64,000 bases of DNA, taken from positions 3,658,001 to 3,722,000 of the forward strand of contig JAECYW010000006.1 in assembly GCA_023014335.1 (NCBI GenBank), in the 5' to 3' direction. Positions 11,606 to 22,823 of this stretch are shown here, one piece after another. A program made the translations under genes and the position numbers. Under the pieces are notes generated by a model. That model saw only the letters and a program-made list of their open reading frames with translations. It did not search any database and was not told the DNA's origin. Source of the DNA: Galerina marginata (lineage: Eukaryota; Basidiomycota; Agaricomycetes; Agaricales; Galerinaceae). Within the stretch, counting starts at the first letter, position 1; each line of letters begins with the position of its first letter.

Positions 11606-12832
11606 GATTATTGGCCGGAACTCGTTATATACTTTTGCAAGTCCCCTTCAAAAGGATTTGATTGATACACTTTGGCGTCTGATAGCTCGGTATAAACGAC
11701 GGATAAATGAAGTCCTATGCAGTCAACACATTTGAGCTCCTCAAATTTTTGTTGCAATGGTCGGGAAGTTCGACTCTGTGAGATCGAGGGGGGTTCAACA
11801 ACTCAGCTGAAATGAAACGGGTGAGAGGGGTTTTACTTCTCTTTGCAATATAAAAAATAACTCACGGGAAAATTCATATTCAAAAATGTTGGAATGATAC
11901 TGAAAAACAGAGTAAATTGTTGTTGAAGGTTGGAATGAAAGATCGTGGCAGATAGAGATGTCAGCCCGCAAAGCAACTACGATTTCTAAGCGCAAAATTC
12001 GGTAAATCAGACAAATTGAAAGAAGACACAGGATGTGGTGTCTGCCTCCAAATTATTATTGTACTGCGATAAGACGATGCAGACCAAAAGCAGAAGCCAA
12101 CAGAAGAAAATGGTGCAAATGGGATTCATTGGGCGAGAGAAGAAGTTCCCCGCGAATCTTCAAGTGAGCGGTCGTGATACAGCCACGATCGCATCTAATC
12201 TGTGATTTCAGCAGACGTTGGGGAACGAAGTGAAAGCCTGAGGGATTGCTTGTGGAGGTTAGATTCCAAGGTTGCAGAAATGATTTCGGAATTTTCAGCG
12301 CCAATCGGAGTTTATTGTTTCTAAGTCCGACTGATACTTAGTCTCCTCGTGGTCTCCTCCTTCCAACCTGGTTTCACCAAAGAGAGCTAGCAGGAGCTAG
12401 CTAGCGCGTCGCGCCATTATCTTATTGGGCTACATCTTGGGAGATTATCAGCGAGCGTTTCTTCTCTTTCTTCTTTGCAGAATGCCCGTCCGGATACCAG
12501 AGCTATTTGAGAGTTATCCTTCCTAATTTCTGGTTCAAGCGCGCAAGAAGGGGCAAATAGCTTGAACAAGCGCCAAAGAGATGCTGTCAACGAGACACGA
12601 CTCTTCCTACTGTACCCACATGGGTGCATCGCGCTCGCGTGTTCTACTTCTCCAGCGCGAGGTGATTCGTTTTTGGGTTTAGACGATGCCTCTCAGTGGC
12701 CTCGAGTTACCTCGAGGTAGAATCGCAACGAGATTCACCTCTCCTTCGGTCGTATCAAAGCCTCTCTAGCACCACAGGCAAACATTCTTAAATGGCCCCT
12801 CAAATTTTCCTTCGAGGGCCAAACTTTGACTC
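11606..12832. other. Intergenic between divergent genes
   Basis: Long spacer between the divergent PIN and dynamin-like genes. It includes CTAGCAGGAGCTAGCTAGCG repeats near 12388-12407 and a pyrimidine-rich stretch, but no ORF with protein-family character. Confidence 0.4.
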
Positions 12833-15694
12833 ATGGTTTTCTCCCTCCGTCGTAACCGCTCTGTTTCTACCAGCAATGGCACAACTGCCCGACAGCGTAC
12901 GGTCTCCACCCCATCCCTACCAGTGCTACACGAGTCTAACAGCCAAGAGACAACGTCGCTTTCCACCTCCGATTATGCTCTCAAGTGCAGACAAATCATG
13001 GAATTGTACTGGGCCCTGAGGGACCTCCAGTAGGGCTAAGCTTACTCGTCTATCAATTGGACAAACTTTTTATGACTCTTGCCCAGCGTCACCACGATCT
13101 TTGACCTACCGAGGGTTGTTGTAATCGGAAGTCAATCTAGTGAGTCCCTGGCCTTTGAGCTCGGGGCGCACAACTTTACTCAAGACATTATTATCCCAGG
13201 TGGGAAGAGCTCTTTGGTTGAGGCTGTCAGTGGCGTACGTCCTTTCGCTTTTTAGGCCATCTTTTCTCTCATCCCATTTTCAGATCAATGTTCCCAGAGA
13301 TAGCGGTACTTGCACCCGGTAAGCGTTGATCATGGCCGTGAACGACAATTGCTTATGTTTTATTTCTAGGTGCCCCATGGACTGTACCATGTCGAGCAAC
13401 ACAAATTCCTGGTCCTGCACGATTACTCTACGCCACGACTTTGGTATAGATGGCAATAGGCTTACTAACCCGACAATCGAAGTTTTTGGTCAAGTCATCG
13501 AGAATCGCTCCTTGGTGGAACTCCAGATTCGACGGGCCCAAGCCGCAATACTCAGCCCACATCGACCAGCCTCCGACTTCCATGGCATGAGCAAGGCTGA
13601 ACTGGCCGCCAACGCCAAAAATGATCAGAATATCCTGCAGTTTTCCAAGAACGTTGTTCAAGTTAGCGTCAAAGACCCCAACGCAACAGACCTTACCTTT
13701 GTCGACCTACCAGGTGAGCATTTTCTGTTTCTTTCTCTTCTTTTCCCTGTTCTTTTCCCTGCTGTTATTTACATGGCACAACAAGGACTTATTCAAAACG
13801 CGGACAAGGATCTCATCAAAATCGTGCACGATCTTGCTGAGGACTATATCAGGGCGAAGAATACGTTGATTGTCATAGCCATGCCGATGACCGGTCTGTC
13901 GGACATCTCTCTATGATTTCATGAATTTATTGACAACATCACCAGATGATATCCAAAACATCCAAGCCGTTACGTTGGCTAAAGATCGCTTGGCCGACCC
14001 GGGGAGAGAGAGAACCATAGGTTTGTTTTACTCTCTCTAAAGTCGAGTGGCCGTGACTCGCCCTTAATACATTTGTAGGGGTTCTAACAAAACCCGATAC
14101 CCTCAAGCAAGGAGCGTTAGGTAGTCGAGAAAGCTGGAAATCCATTCTCCAAGGACATGAAGCCGAACACAACACGAAACACGGCTACTACTGCGTCCGC
14201 CTCCTAGACGACAGGGAACGAGAGCAGACGAAAGGCAGAGCTGGCGCCGAAAAGCTCGCTGCGGAGTACTTCAATTCGACCCCTCCATGGGACGAGATGG
14301 CCGACCGAAGTCGGCTGGGGATTCCTAACTTTGTAAAGGACATCAGCAGGCTCCTCATCGAGCTCATCGAGAAAAAGTACGCGATCTCTTATCATCTCAG
14401 CACGAGTTAAAATTGAATCACCTCCCCCCAGCATCCCTGAGCTGAAGAAAGCTGTCGACAAAGAGCTCGTAAAATGCGTCGACGACATTCGCAAGCTTCC
14501 GCCGGTCTTAAACATGGAACCGTCGACGGCAATCTCTCTCCGCATCTCTGACTTTTGCCAGGATATCAAGGCCTCGGTTTCTGGGGTCAAACATAAACAC
14601 TTTGTACAGGCGAACAAGGAGCGGTATTTGAAGTTCAAGGACGACATTGAGGCAACGACTCCGGATTTTCGACCTTTCGAACTTGAAAAGGTCGAGTCGA
14701 CTTCTCAACTCGTGCATCGTAGTTCCTGCCGGCCTCGTGGTTTGGCTGAAGTGCGAAATGTCATTAAAGGGTGAGATTTTGTCCTGGTTCGATATTTTAT
14801 GTCCTTTTATATTCCATTCTTCAGATGTATTACCTGGGAGCTGCCGGGTCATATCCCGTTTGAAGCGACGGCGACCCTGGTCCTGCAATACACTAGTTTG
14901 TGGAAGGAACCCTCCAAGCGCTGCTTCCAGGACGTGGTCGAGAACGGACGCGAATTTTTGGGAAAGCTCCTTGAGGACCACTTCGGGAGATACAAGGATC
15001 TAGAGCAATATATGAGGTTCGTTTTATTCAAGATCCGTTTGCTATGATATTCGACGGCTGACACTCCTTCAAAAGGGTGTTGACACTCAAGGAACTGGAT
15101 ATACGCCAGGAAGAGACCCACCTTGTCCTCGAAAAGCTTCTCAGGCTCGAGAGCGAACCGTTGTTTACGCAGAACTTTGAAACCCTTCGAGCAGAAGAAA
15201 CGAAATGGCTCTCAGTGTACCGGGCAGACAGGTTTCCAACCGAATTGCGTCATTCTTATCCAGTAACTAGATCAAGTGTCCATGATTTCCCTCGCCGGTC
15301 ATTCCCTCATATACTCGATGAAAGTCCATCAGCGTCGACCAAAGACGACGAATTGAAAGTGATGGCAAACGTACAAGCGTATTTCCAGGTGGCTCATAAA
15401 GTTCGTATTCTCTGCTGTTACTTCGTAACAATTATTGACTGACATAATTAGCGCATTATTGACGAGGTTCCTCTCGCCATCGAGCACGAACTCCATCAGA
15501 GCTTTGCCAACGCTATTCATACGACTTTATTTGACGCCGTCGCGAAAGACTCCGAATCTGGACAGCTCGACCTACGCGAGCTCATTTGCGAGGATCCGGC
15601 AGATTTGCGCAGGCGCCAAGAATTGGAAGATCGGCAGGCGCGTTTATTGCAGATCAAGCTTAAGCTGGACACTTTCCGACCGGGCAGAACTTGA
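12833..15694 (+). CDS. Dynamin-family large GTPase (Mx/Vps1-like)
   Basis: Roughly 760 residues over about ten exons. The start MVFSLRRNRSVSTSNGTTAR leads into FDLPRVVVIGSQSSGKSSLV, where the G1 loop is split by an intron; then INVPRDSGTCTR (G2), FVDLPG (G3) and VLTKPDTL (G4). The middle/stalk follows (RLLDDRERQTKGRAGAEKLA, RLGIPNFVKDISRLLIELIE). The C-terminal GED is seen as VMANVQAYFQVAHKRIIDEV and LREL...DPADLRRRQELEDRQAR. No pleckstrin-homology or proline-rich tail is present, so it belongs to the Mx/Vps1/DrpA-like group of fungal dynamins. Such proteins remodel membranes by GTP-driven assembly. The GTPase motifs are complete. Fungi often carry many copies of this subgroup beyond Vps1 and Dnm1, so an organelle-specific role cannot be assigned. 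Confidence 0.85.
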
Positions 15695-16056
15695 CTCAGA
15701 AGTGATCCTCTCAACGTCGTCGGCGTCTTGTTTCCATCTACGGGGCGAGTCGACGTTTTTGTTCAACCGTGCAGTATACCAACTTCCAATATTTATTGCT
15801 TTCTACTGCTTGTTCTGCGTAGTCGTTGCTGTATTAATTTCTTGCTGTTTGTTTAAAATTTCGTTCTTGGTGCTAATAAGCTATGCTGCTCGCCAAGTGC
15901 TACTCTAGTGTGGTCCAGGACTGGGATCAAATTTCCGTGTACGGCTATGTTTGGTCGACAAATATGGCGGCCCGGAACGAACCTATCGGCAGGCCATGAC
16001 GCTGGCGTTCGGCATTCCTGAATTTAAAAACCACTTTGTTCATCGAACAAACCAAA
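15695..16056. other. Intergenic spacer upstream of OMA1
   Basis: Spacer between two plus-strand genes. It holds the 3' flank of the dynamin-like gene and the 5' leader of OMA1. No separate feature was recognised. Confidence 0.4.
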
Positions 16057-17528
16057 ATGTTTCTGCGTTCGCTTCTCCGCCTGCCACCCAGAAATGTTGG
16101 GCAGGTTAGAAATCTTTCTATATCGTCACCTCGGCAGGCGTACATTCGATTTGGGCACGTCGAACCACCAAAGAAATCTCCGAGGAACTGGGACCCAAGA
16201 GTCAGAGGAGTGGTCATAGCGGCTGGGGTAGGGACCGTGTACTATCTCGCAAAGTGAGTTCTAACCCTCATTATTTGACCTCCATAACGACGTCCTGCAG
16301 TCTCGAACAAGTTCCTGATACGGGTCGATGGCGGTTCATGAACATACCAGTCACCTTCGAAGCCAAAGTAGGCACATTTTTACTCTGAAGACCTGCGATT
16401 AATCTGTCTCTAGTTCAACGAACTAGTTCGCAATCAAACTCGGGAGGAGCTCAAGGACGCCACCCTTCCTCCCGACCATCCACTCAGTCGGCATGTTCGA
16501 CGGGTCGCAAGTCGTATCTTGCATGCCTCGAATCTAGGCATCCTGAGGGGAGAAGAGCCACCAACCTTTCTCTCACCGTTCGGAATGGGCTCTGATGCTG
16601 AAGGCCATTCGTGGAACCCCGATGCAGAGTTTGGCGCCGCGAAAAACCCAGGTCCTGTATACGGCCCATCCAAGGAATGGGATGTCATCGTCGTGAACGC
16701 TAAGGAGGTTATTAATGCCATGGCGAGTCCAGGCGTTGTTGTCGTGTTCACCGGCATCCTTCCTGTCTGTCAAGACGAAGAAGGCTTAGCCGCAGTGTTG
16801 TCCCATGGTAAGTCATCGCCAACACGAACACCTACCACAACTAACAGAGTTTACAGAAATCGGGCACGTAGGTAGGTTCGAGAAGCTGGATTTGTTGCTC
16901 GCGCTTATCATATTTCCCAGTGGCACGACATAGTGCCGAGCGCCTTGCCTCGCAAACTATTTCCTGGGGTATTATAGCCCTTCTCTCAGTACTAGGAGTC
17001 GATCTGGGCTTGTCAAATTTCTTTCAAAAAATACTGTTGGAACTGCCAAACTCGCGAACCCAGGAACGTGAAGGTAAAATTTGGCGGTTGTCCTTCAACT
17101 TATCGCTGACGCGGTTATACACAGCTGACCTTATCGGCTTGCGCCTGATGAGCAGAGCTTGCTATAACCCAGAAGCCTCGCCTCAGTAAGTTCTTTTCCG
17201 TTGATGTCATCGATGGCGCTCATTTCTTTGCAGGATGTTCAGCAGATTAGGCCGCCTTGAAGCAAAGATGGGCAAATCCAGCGTCGATTTCTTCCAAACC
17301 CACCCGTCATCCGAGAGTCGTGTAAAGGTTTGTCGCAGCCCTTCCTTTCCACGTACCATTAGTTGACCATGGGTAACATTTCAGCTCCTTGAAGAAAACC
17401 TCCCAGAAGCGTACGCTATCCTTGGTTCCAATCCGGATTGCGAGCTTGTTCGACAGCAATTGGAGTCGTTTAGAGGAACAGCGCGTGCTGTTAGAGCGAA
17501 CGACCAGGGCGGGTTCGAGTTTTCTTGA
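16057..17528 (+). CDS. OMA1: Mitochondrial metalloendopeptidase OMA1
   Basis: About 365 residues in eight or so exons. The N-terminus (MFLRSLLRLPPRNVGQVRNL) is a basic amphipathic presequence, followed by a hydrophobic segment VRGVVIAAGVGTVYYLA. The M48 core contains WDVIVVNAKEVINAMASPG and FTGILPVCQDEEGLAAVLSH. The zinc motif HEIGHVVARH is built from three exons: CAT G, a 15-nt microexon (16857-16871), and TGGCACGACAT. Further matches are EREADLIGLRLMSRACYNPE (third zinc ligand, EADL) and THPSSESRVKLLEENLPEA. OMA1 is the inner-membrane protease that cuts substrates under membrane stress. I chose the ATG at 16057; there is no earlier in-frame ATG. The stop follows GGFEFS. Confidence 0.92.
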
Positions 17529-18049
17529 TAGAAGATTTGAGGGTGAGGTGATACTTGTCGCCTATCTTTCAATGTACTCACACTGCTCGTTTAGCTGTCG
17601 GTAATTTGTCAGCGTAGACAGGAAGACGCAGAGTCGAGGTGCGGGTTTCCTCTTATGCGAGATGGTTCATAGACTCAAAGCTGGTCATTAGAATCAGCAT
17701 GTACAGTCGTAACCTCACCGACACCATTGTTCCAGCTCGACCGGAAGGATCCTGACCTAGAGACATTGTTCTCTGTTCGTGGCCCGCGCCTCTGTCTCAT
17801 GGACTGGCCCGTGGACTCTCTTCGTACATCGAAACATAGACGTGGCCCAAGTGTGTCCGGTGGCGATTGGACGCCTTAAGTCACAGGGCTTGCGTCAACG
17901 CTACTTATCATAGCTCATATGACATCTGTCTTCTGGATTCCGGTTTTCTTAATTCGATTTTCTCCCTCTTTCTCCACCTAATACTTCAGACTCGTATATG
18001 ACAGGCAGTACAATGGTCTACGAAATCAAGGCGACGCTAAGCAAGCCGG
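17529..18049. other. Intergenic, 3' flank shared with the duplicated array
   Basis: Contains ACTCGTATATGACAGGCAGT near 17991, which recurs in modified form 3' of the second and third small secreted-protein genes (near 19543 and 21335). It therefore belongs to the duplicated block. No ORF of note. Confidence 0.45.
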
Positions 18050-18397
18050 TTACAAATTACTGCGGAGCTCAACTGAGAAGCAAGGGATATTAGAAAGGCG
18101 ACGCACAGAATCCGACGTGCTAGGAACTCACGGCAGTCCAATGTACAAACTTTAACTGTAACGCACTCGTTAGCTGTGGGGAATTCAGCACAGCAGGACT
18201 TGCAAAATGCAGCGCAATCCTAAAGCCCGGGTAAGTGTTAGAATTGACAGGCGATTGAAATTACGAGAAGGTACACATACCGGGGTGGCACTTCCATTGG
18301 CTACACAAGCATTCGGTGGAGGGGTTTGAGGCGCTGAAAAGGCCAGCATTGGGAGGGCGCTGACGACGGAGAGGAAGATGATAGAGGAGAATTGCAT
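18050..18397 (-). CDS. Small secreted 8-cysteine protein, copy A
   Basis: Three exons (18281-18397, 18132-18219, 18050-18072), 75 residues. A clear signal peptide, MQFSSIIFLSVVSALPMLAF, is followed by a short mature chain with eight Cys: NAC, PDC, FC, SCC, EC, VC and DC. The first intron interrupts after ATP, the second after the last Cys, and the tail is LELRSNL. Three close paralogues follow on the same strand at about 1.5-1.8 kb spacing. The Cys spacing (C-x3-C-x2-CC-x8-C) does not fit hydrophobins, which need two separated CC pairs. I do not recognise the family. Likely role is extracellular, effector-like or structural, but this is inference from size, export signal and Cys content. Confidence 0.75.
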
Positions 18398-18443
18398 TGC
18401 TGATTTGCAGATGTTTTTCAGGTCACTAGAGGATGGTTTTCAT

Positions 18444-18715
18444 GGCTTTTATATTCTCGAGACGGTCGATGAGCTTCTGAATCGAACGCTGATGCGCTCT
18501 TGGTGACAGGTCAAGTGGAGCTTAACAAGTGAAAGACACTCAGCGCCGTCTTCAAGGTCATACGATGCTCATGTCTGGTTAAAAATACGGCCTGTTGCCT
18601 CCAGGATGTTGCTTGTCTCCAATTTTCAATCTTGGTGATTTCATAAATGGATTTGAAGTGACAACCACTTTTATTGGGCAGGGCGACAGACGTTCTTCAC
18701 GCATCTCTCAGGTCA
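18444..18715 (-). promoter_or_regulatory. Promoter of copy A: TATA box and shared upstream element
   Basis: A TATA box (TATAAAAGCC on the minus strand, 18444-18453) lies 47 bp before the ATG. An upstream element, CACGCATCTCTCAGGTCA as written on the plus strand, sits at 18698-18715, about 300 bp from the ATG, preceded by GGCGACAGACGTT. The same element stands before copies B, C and D. Confidence 0.6.
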
Positions 18716-19205
18716 ATTATCGTCACTCTTACAACTTTAAATTTAAAATCACAACTTTAAAATCGTAGGATGACAAAAGTTGGAACTTACCACTATCATA
18801 TGAGGCTTAACTTCAAAAGATGCATATCCTCTCAAATTTTTTTCTATGAGGTATTTACAGACAATTCACCCAAGCGAGTATTCCCCCAATACCCAATATT
18901 CCCCTTTTCTGAATCAGTTACGCGGGCAACTCTCCCAGTCTAATTTTAGAACAATCTTGTTCATCCACCTCGAATATTTCTTTTTCCATGCCACGTCGCC
19001 CCAAGTCAGTCCCTGAGCAGATTGGGCTTGGTACCTAAGTAGAAGATGGTCCCCCCTCTTTCAGAATCCAGAATCTAAATGACTTTCGCGGATGCCGGTC
19101 ACCGGTCACCTGCCTACGTCAAACAAAAAGTGATTGTAAGCTACCGATCGGGTACCCGCTGGCACCACATCTGGGAGGTTTAGAAAATAATGTACGGTTC
19201 TAAAC

Positions 19206-19412
19206 TCTGCCTCTTTCTTGTGCCGCTCGTGTCAGACTAGAAAGCGTGGGTCGCATCAACGAACCTAGGCTGAGTGACGGGCTGAAAGGACAGCGGTCTC
19301 GACCGGGAAATTTTAGAATGGGATGCAGCAGGTTAGGAATTGCATTTGGCAGCTGGGGGACTGGGAGGTGTACCATGTATATTGTAATTCCAACCTTACC
19401 TTGCATAATCAC
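19206..19412. repeat. Duplicated intergenic block, copy 1
   Basis: Runs from CCTCTTTCTTGTGCCGCTCG to CTTACCTTGCATAATCAC and is closely similar to 20945-21186. It shows that duplication in this array covered intergenic DNA as well as the genes. No function is suggested. Confidence 0.6.
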
Positions 19413-19609
19413 TGATCAGATACACACTCATCATCATTTGTGTTTATAGAACGTCTTTACCACGCCAAAATGTCAGTACAAAGTGTATTTTTCCGTATGC
19501 TTTAATAATATTCAATACCAAAATTGAAATGGCATCTCTTCACTCCAGACTCGTATATTCCAGGCAGCGCAATGACCCACAAAGCAACTTTAAGGGGCAA
19601 ACCATTCAG

Positions 19610-19954
19610 TTACATATTCCCGCGGAGCTCAACTGAGCAAAAAGAGATGTCAGAAAGGCGACGCTCACAATCCGGTACGCTGGGTACTCACGGCAGTCAA
19701 TTGTACAAGTTCTGGCATCAGGAAGGCACTCAAAAGCTGTGGGAAATTGAGCACAGCAGGTGTTACAGAATGTAGCGCATTCCTAAAGCACAGGTAGTTT
19801 GAATCAACAGGTAATCAAAAATTCTGAGAAGTTATACCGGGGTGAACTTTCCGTTGGCTACACAAGCGTTGACCGGAGCAGTTTGAGGCGCTGAAAAAAC
19901 CAACATTGGGAAGGCGCTGACGACAGAGAGGACGATAATAGAAGAGAATTGCAT
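19610..19954 (-). CDS. Small secreted 8-cysteine protein, copy B
   Basis: Same three-exon layout as copy A. The signal peptide is MQFSSIIVLSVVSAFPMLVF; the mature part reads APVNACVANGKFTP, then ECATFCNTCCAQFPTAFECL, then CTIDC and the tail LELRGNM before TAA. All eight Cys are kept. Replacement changes between copies concentrate in the loop after the sixth Cys (PDART here, PSVKF in copy C). Both introns have normal GT-AG ends in the same phase as in the sister copies, so the gene looks functional. Family unknown. Confidence 0.75.
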
Positions 19955-20000
19955 TGCTGATCTACAAATGTTTTTAGGTCCCTGAAGGATGATTTTGCGT

Positions 20001-20267
20001 GGCTTTTATATTCTCGAAACAGTCGACGAGAATTCTGATAATCCAACGTTGATGCGCTCTTGGTGACAGGTCAAGGGGCAGAGCTTAACATCCGAAAGAC
20101 ACACAGCGCCGACAAACTCGAGTGGCCTAACACGGTAGATTCTATGTCGTTGCTTGTCTCCAATTTTGAATTTCAGTCATTTCATAAACGGATTTGAACA
20201 ACCACTTCTATTTTATTATCGGGTAAGACGACAGACGTTCAACGTTCATCACGCATCTCTCAGGACA
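20001..20267 (-). promoter_or_regulatory. Promoter of copy B: TATA box and shared upstream element
   Basis: TATA box TATAAAAGCC (minus strand, 20001-20010) lies 47 bp from the ATG. The upstream element is CACGCATCTCTCAGGACA at 20250-20267, 296 bp from the ATG, with GACGACAGACGTT before it. One base differs from copies A and C. Confidence 0.6.
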
Positions 20268-20576
20268 GTCATCACTCTCACAACTTTCAAATTTAGGACG
20301 ATTACAAATTTGGAACTGCCCCAGTGCCAGTGACCACTAGGAGGGTGGAGAATTAAGTTGAGAAGATGCATATCCCTCAGTTTTTTTTTGCTACGAGGTA
20401 TATACAATTCACCCAAGCGTATTCCCCCTTCACTTACTGGTCCTATTTATAGCGTTCGTTATCGCAGGAGTTAAAGTAATTAGCTCTAGCCGCCAACTCT
20501 CCCAGAATCAGTCTAATTTTAGATAATCTCCTTCATCGCCTTCAACTAGGCTCGAGACCAGCCGTTCTGGCCGCAG

Positions 20577-20617
20577 AAAAAAAAAATCGTATGTGACCCA
20601 CACACAATTTTTTTTTT
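20577..20617. repeat. Near-perfect inverted repeat with A/T-tract arms
   Basis: Ten A and TCGTATGTG, a 3-nt ACC loop, then CACACACAA and ten T. The two 19-nt arms pair with only two mismatches. It lies between copies B and C and has no obvious gene association. Confidence 0.6.
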
Positions 20618-20944
20618 CCCCACCCAGGGAGACTGGCAACGAGTCTAGCCTTCAACGGCATTTCAACTTGAATTACCTCGAATATTTCTTTGTCCTTGTC
20701 ATGTCACCCCAATCCAGTCCATGAACAAAACGGGCTTGAAACGAACCTGGAAGAGGGACCCCTTTTCCAGGTTCCTCACGGGTGCCGGTTGACTGCCGAC
20801 ATCAAATTTCCCAAACGGATAAGAAGTGATGGTAAGCCACAGATCAGGTACACAGATCTCCACGTCCAGCCTCCGATGCTGGCACCGCGTCAGGGAGGTT
20901 TAGAAAATAGTCAATGTTTCTAAACCCTGTCGGAAGTCATCTGC

Positions 20945-21186
20945 TCGCCTCTTTCTCGTGCCGCTCGTGTCTTCGACTTTTCATGGACTTACAAAGCCAG
21001 AAGGCCACGAGAAAGCGTGGGCTGCATCAACGAACCTAGGCGGCTGAGTGACGGGCTGAACGGACAGCGGTCTCGACCAGGAATTTTTAGCATGGGATGC
21101 AGCAGGCTAGGAATTGCAATTGGCAGCTCGGTGACTGAGAGCTGTACCATGTAGATTGTAATTCCGACTTTACCTTGCATAATCAC
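20945..21186. repeat. Duplicated intergenic block, copy 2
   Basis: Counterpart of 19206-19412, with the same order of landmarks (CCTCTTTCTCGTGCCGCTCG, GAAAGCGTGGGCTGCATCAA, GGACAGCGGTCTCGACCAGG, TTTACCTTGCATAATCAC) and small indels. Confidence 0.6.
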
Positions 21187-21389
21187 ATCCCCGCTCATCA
21201 TCATTCATGTTCATGTCTATCTGAGAGCATCTTTGCCACGTCAAATTACGGGTACAAAGTGTAATTTCCTGCATGCTATGCTATTTCTTATCAACTCCGC
21301 GAGAAACCAAACATGAAGGGACATCTCTTTACTTTAGACTCGTATATTCCAGCAGTGCAATGGCCCATAAATAACTTGTAGCAAGCCAG

Positions 21390-21733
21390 TTACATTCCTC
21401 CGCGGAGCTCAACTGAGCAACGAAAGATGTCAGAAAACAACGCTCAGAATCCGGTGCGCTGGGAACTCACGGCAGTCTAATGTACAAAATTTTACACTAG
21501 GTAAACACTCAGCAGCTGTGGGGAATTCAGCACAGCAGGTCTTGCAAAATGTAGCGCAATCCTAAAGGACCGATAGTTAGAATTAACAGGTAATCCAAAA
21601 TTCTGAGAATGTATACCGGGGTGAACATTCCGTTGGCCACACAAGCGTTTACCGGAGCGGTTTGAGGCGCCGAAAGTGTCAGCATTGGGAGGGCGCTCAC
21701 GACAGATAGGAGGATGATAGAAGAGAATTGCAT
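21390..21733 (-). CDS. Small secreted 8-cysteine protein, copy C
   Basis: Three exons, 76 residues. The signal peptide is MQFSSIILLSVVSALPMLTL; the mature part has APVNACVANGMFTP, DCATFCKTCCAEFPTAAECL, PSVKFCTLDC and the tail LELRGGM. It is nearest to copy B in the mature region. Eight Cys and both intron positions are conserved. A single-frame reading would continue into intron 1 and end after 68 residues without the second Cys block; the spliced model is better supported because all four paralogues agree with it. Confidence 0.75.
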
Positions 21734-21785
21734 TGCTGATTTCCAAATGTTTTCACTGGCAGGTCCCTAGAAGATGGTACTGCAT

Positions 21786-22270
21786 GGCGTTTATATTTGC
21801 GAGACGCTCGATGAGAATTCGGAAATTGAATGATTCCCCGCTTGACCTGCCACTATGAGCGCATCATCGCTTAATAGCCGTAAGTTACTCAGCGCCGACT
21901 TCAAGGCTATAAAATGTTCATGTCTGGTTAAAAATACGGCCCGCTGCTTCTTAGATGTTGCTTGTCATGCTTGCTTATGACTAGTTGACGGTTATTCACT
22001 GATACTAAAACTACTGTGAACTCTGCCTTGGCCCTTGGTCGAAACACAACCTACCATAATTATTGTTCTGGCCCTAAATATAAGCAATCAGAGGCGTTAA
22101 GTAGCTCTCTAACACGTTAGATTTTACATGGCTACTTCAAGTAGTCTTCAATTTAAAATCTTAGTGATATTGAATTTCGGAAACGGATTTGAAGTGGCAG
22201 CCGCTTCTATTTCTTTTATCGGATAAGACGACAGACGTGCCTCACGCATCTCTCAGGTCAATTACTATTA
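21786..22270 (-). promoter_or_regulatory. Promoter of copy C: TATA box and shared upstream element
   Basis: TATA-like TATAAACGCC (minus strand, 21786-21795) lies 53 bp from the ATG. The upstream element CACGCATCTCTCAGGTCA at 22253-22270 is identical to that of copy A, but sits about 520 bp from the ATG, so some 200 bp has been gained between them. Confidence 0.55.
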
Positions 22271-22823
22271 CTTTCACATTAGGATGAGAACAAATCCGGA
22301 AGTGATCGCTAGGAGTTCATCTGTCTAGGTGAGATAGATCCGTGGGGACCTTCAGGGCCAATTCAACTTGCAAGACGGACTGCTGTGTGGAGCTGATATC
22401 TTCTTTCTCGGTGACGTTTTATCCTGTGTTAGAGTAGGCCTATCATGCCTATTAATTACCCAGGCAGTTGGGATTTGGCAAGACTCGGAGTCGCGCGGTC
22501 AGGTAACGCGACGGCAGGAGCCAAACGTTCAAGATGACATATATGTAGTATCTAAACTCCGGCCAGAGGCGACGGTAAACTGCAATTAGAGTCAATCATG
22601 AGTGGAGTTATCGTGTGTTTTTATTTCACGGAAACCTTTCATCCTGGTCCTCAAATTTCTCAACCATCTTTGCTCGTGAGAAGGAAGTTAGAGTTGCCTT
22701 TTCTGTCCAAATACATTCCTTTTTGGGACACCTTCCGTCCTGGGTTGCAAATCTACATTTCGTATTGCTACGAGTTATATACAGTGCATTAAACTTTGTA
22801 CTTCTTCCCTGAAGTCTATCGCC

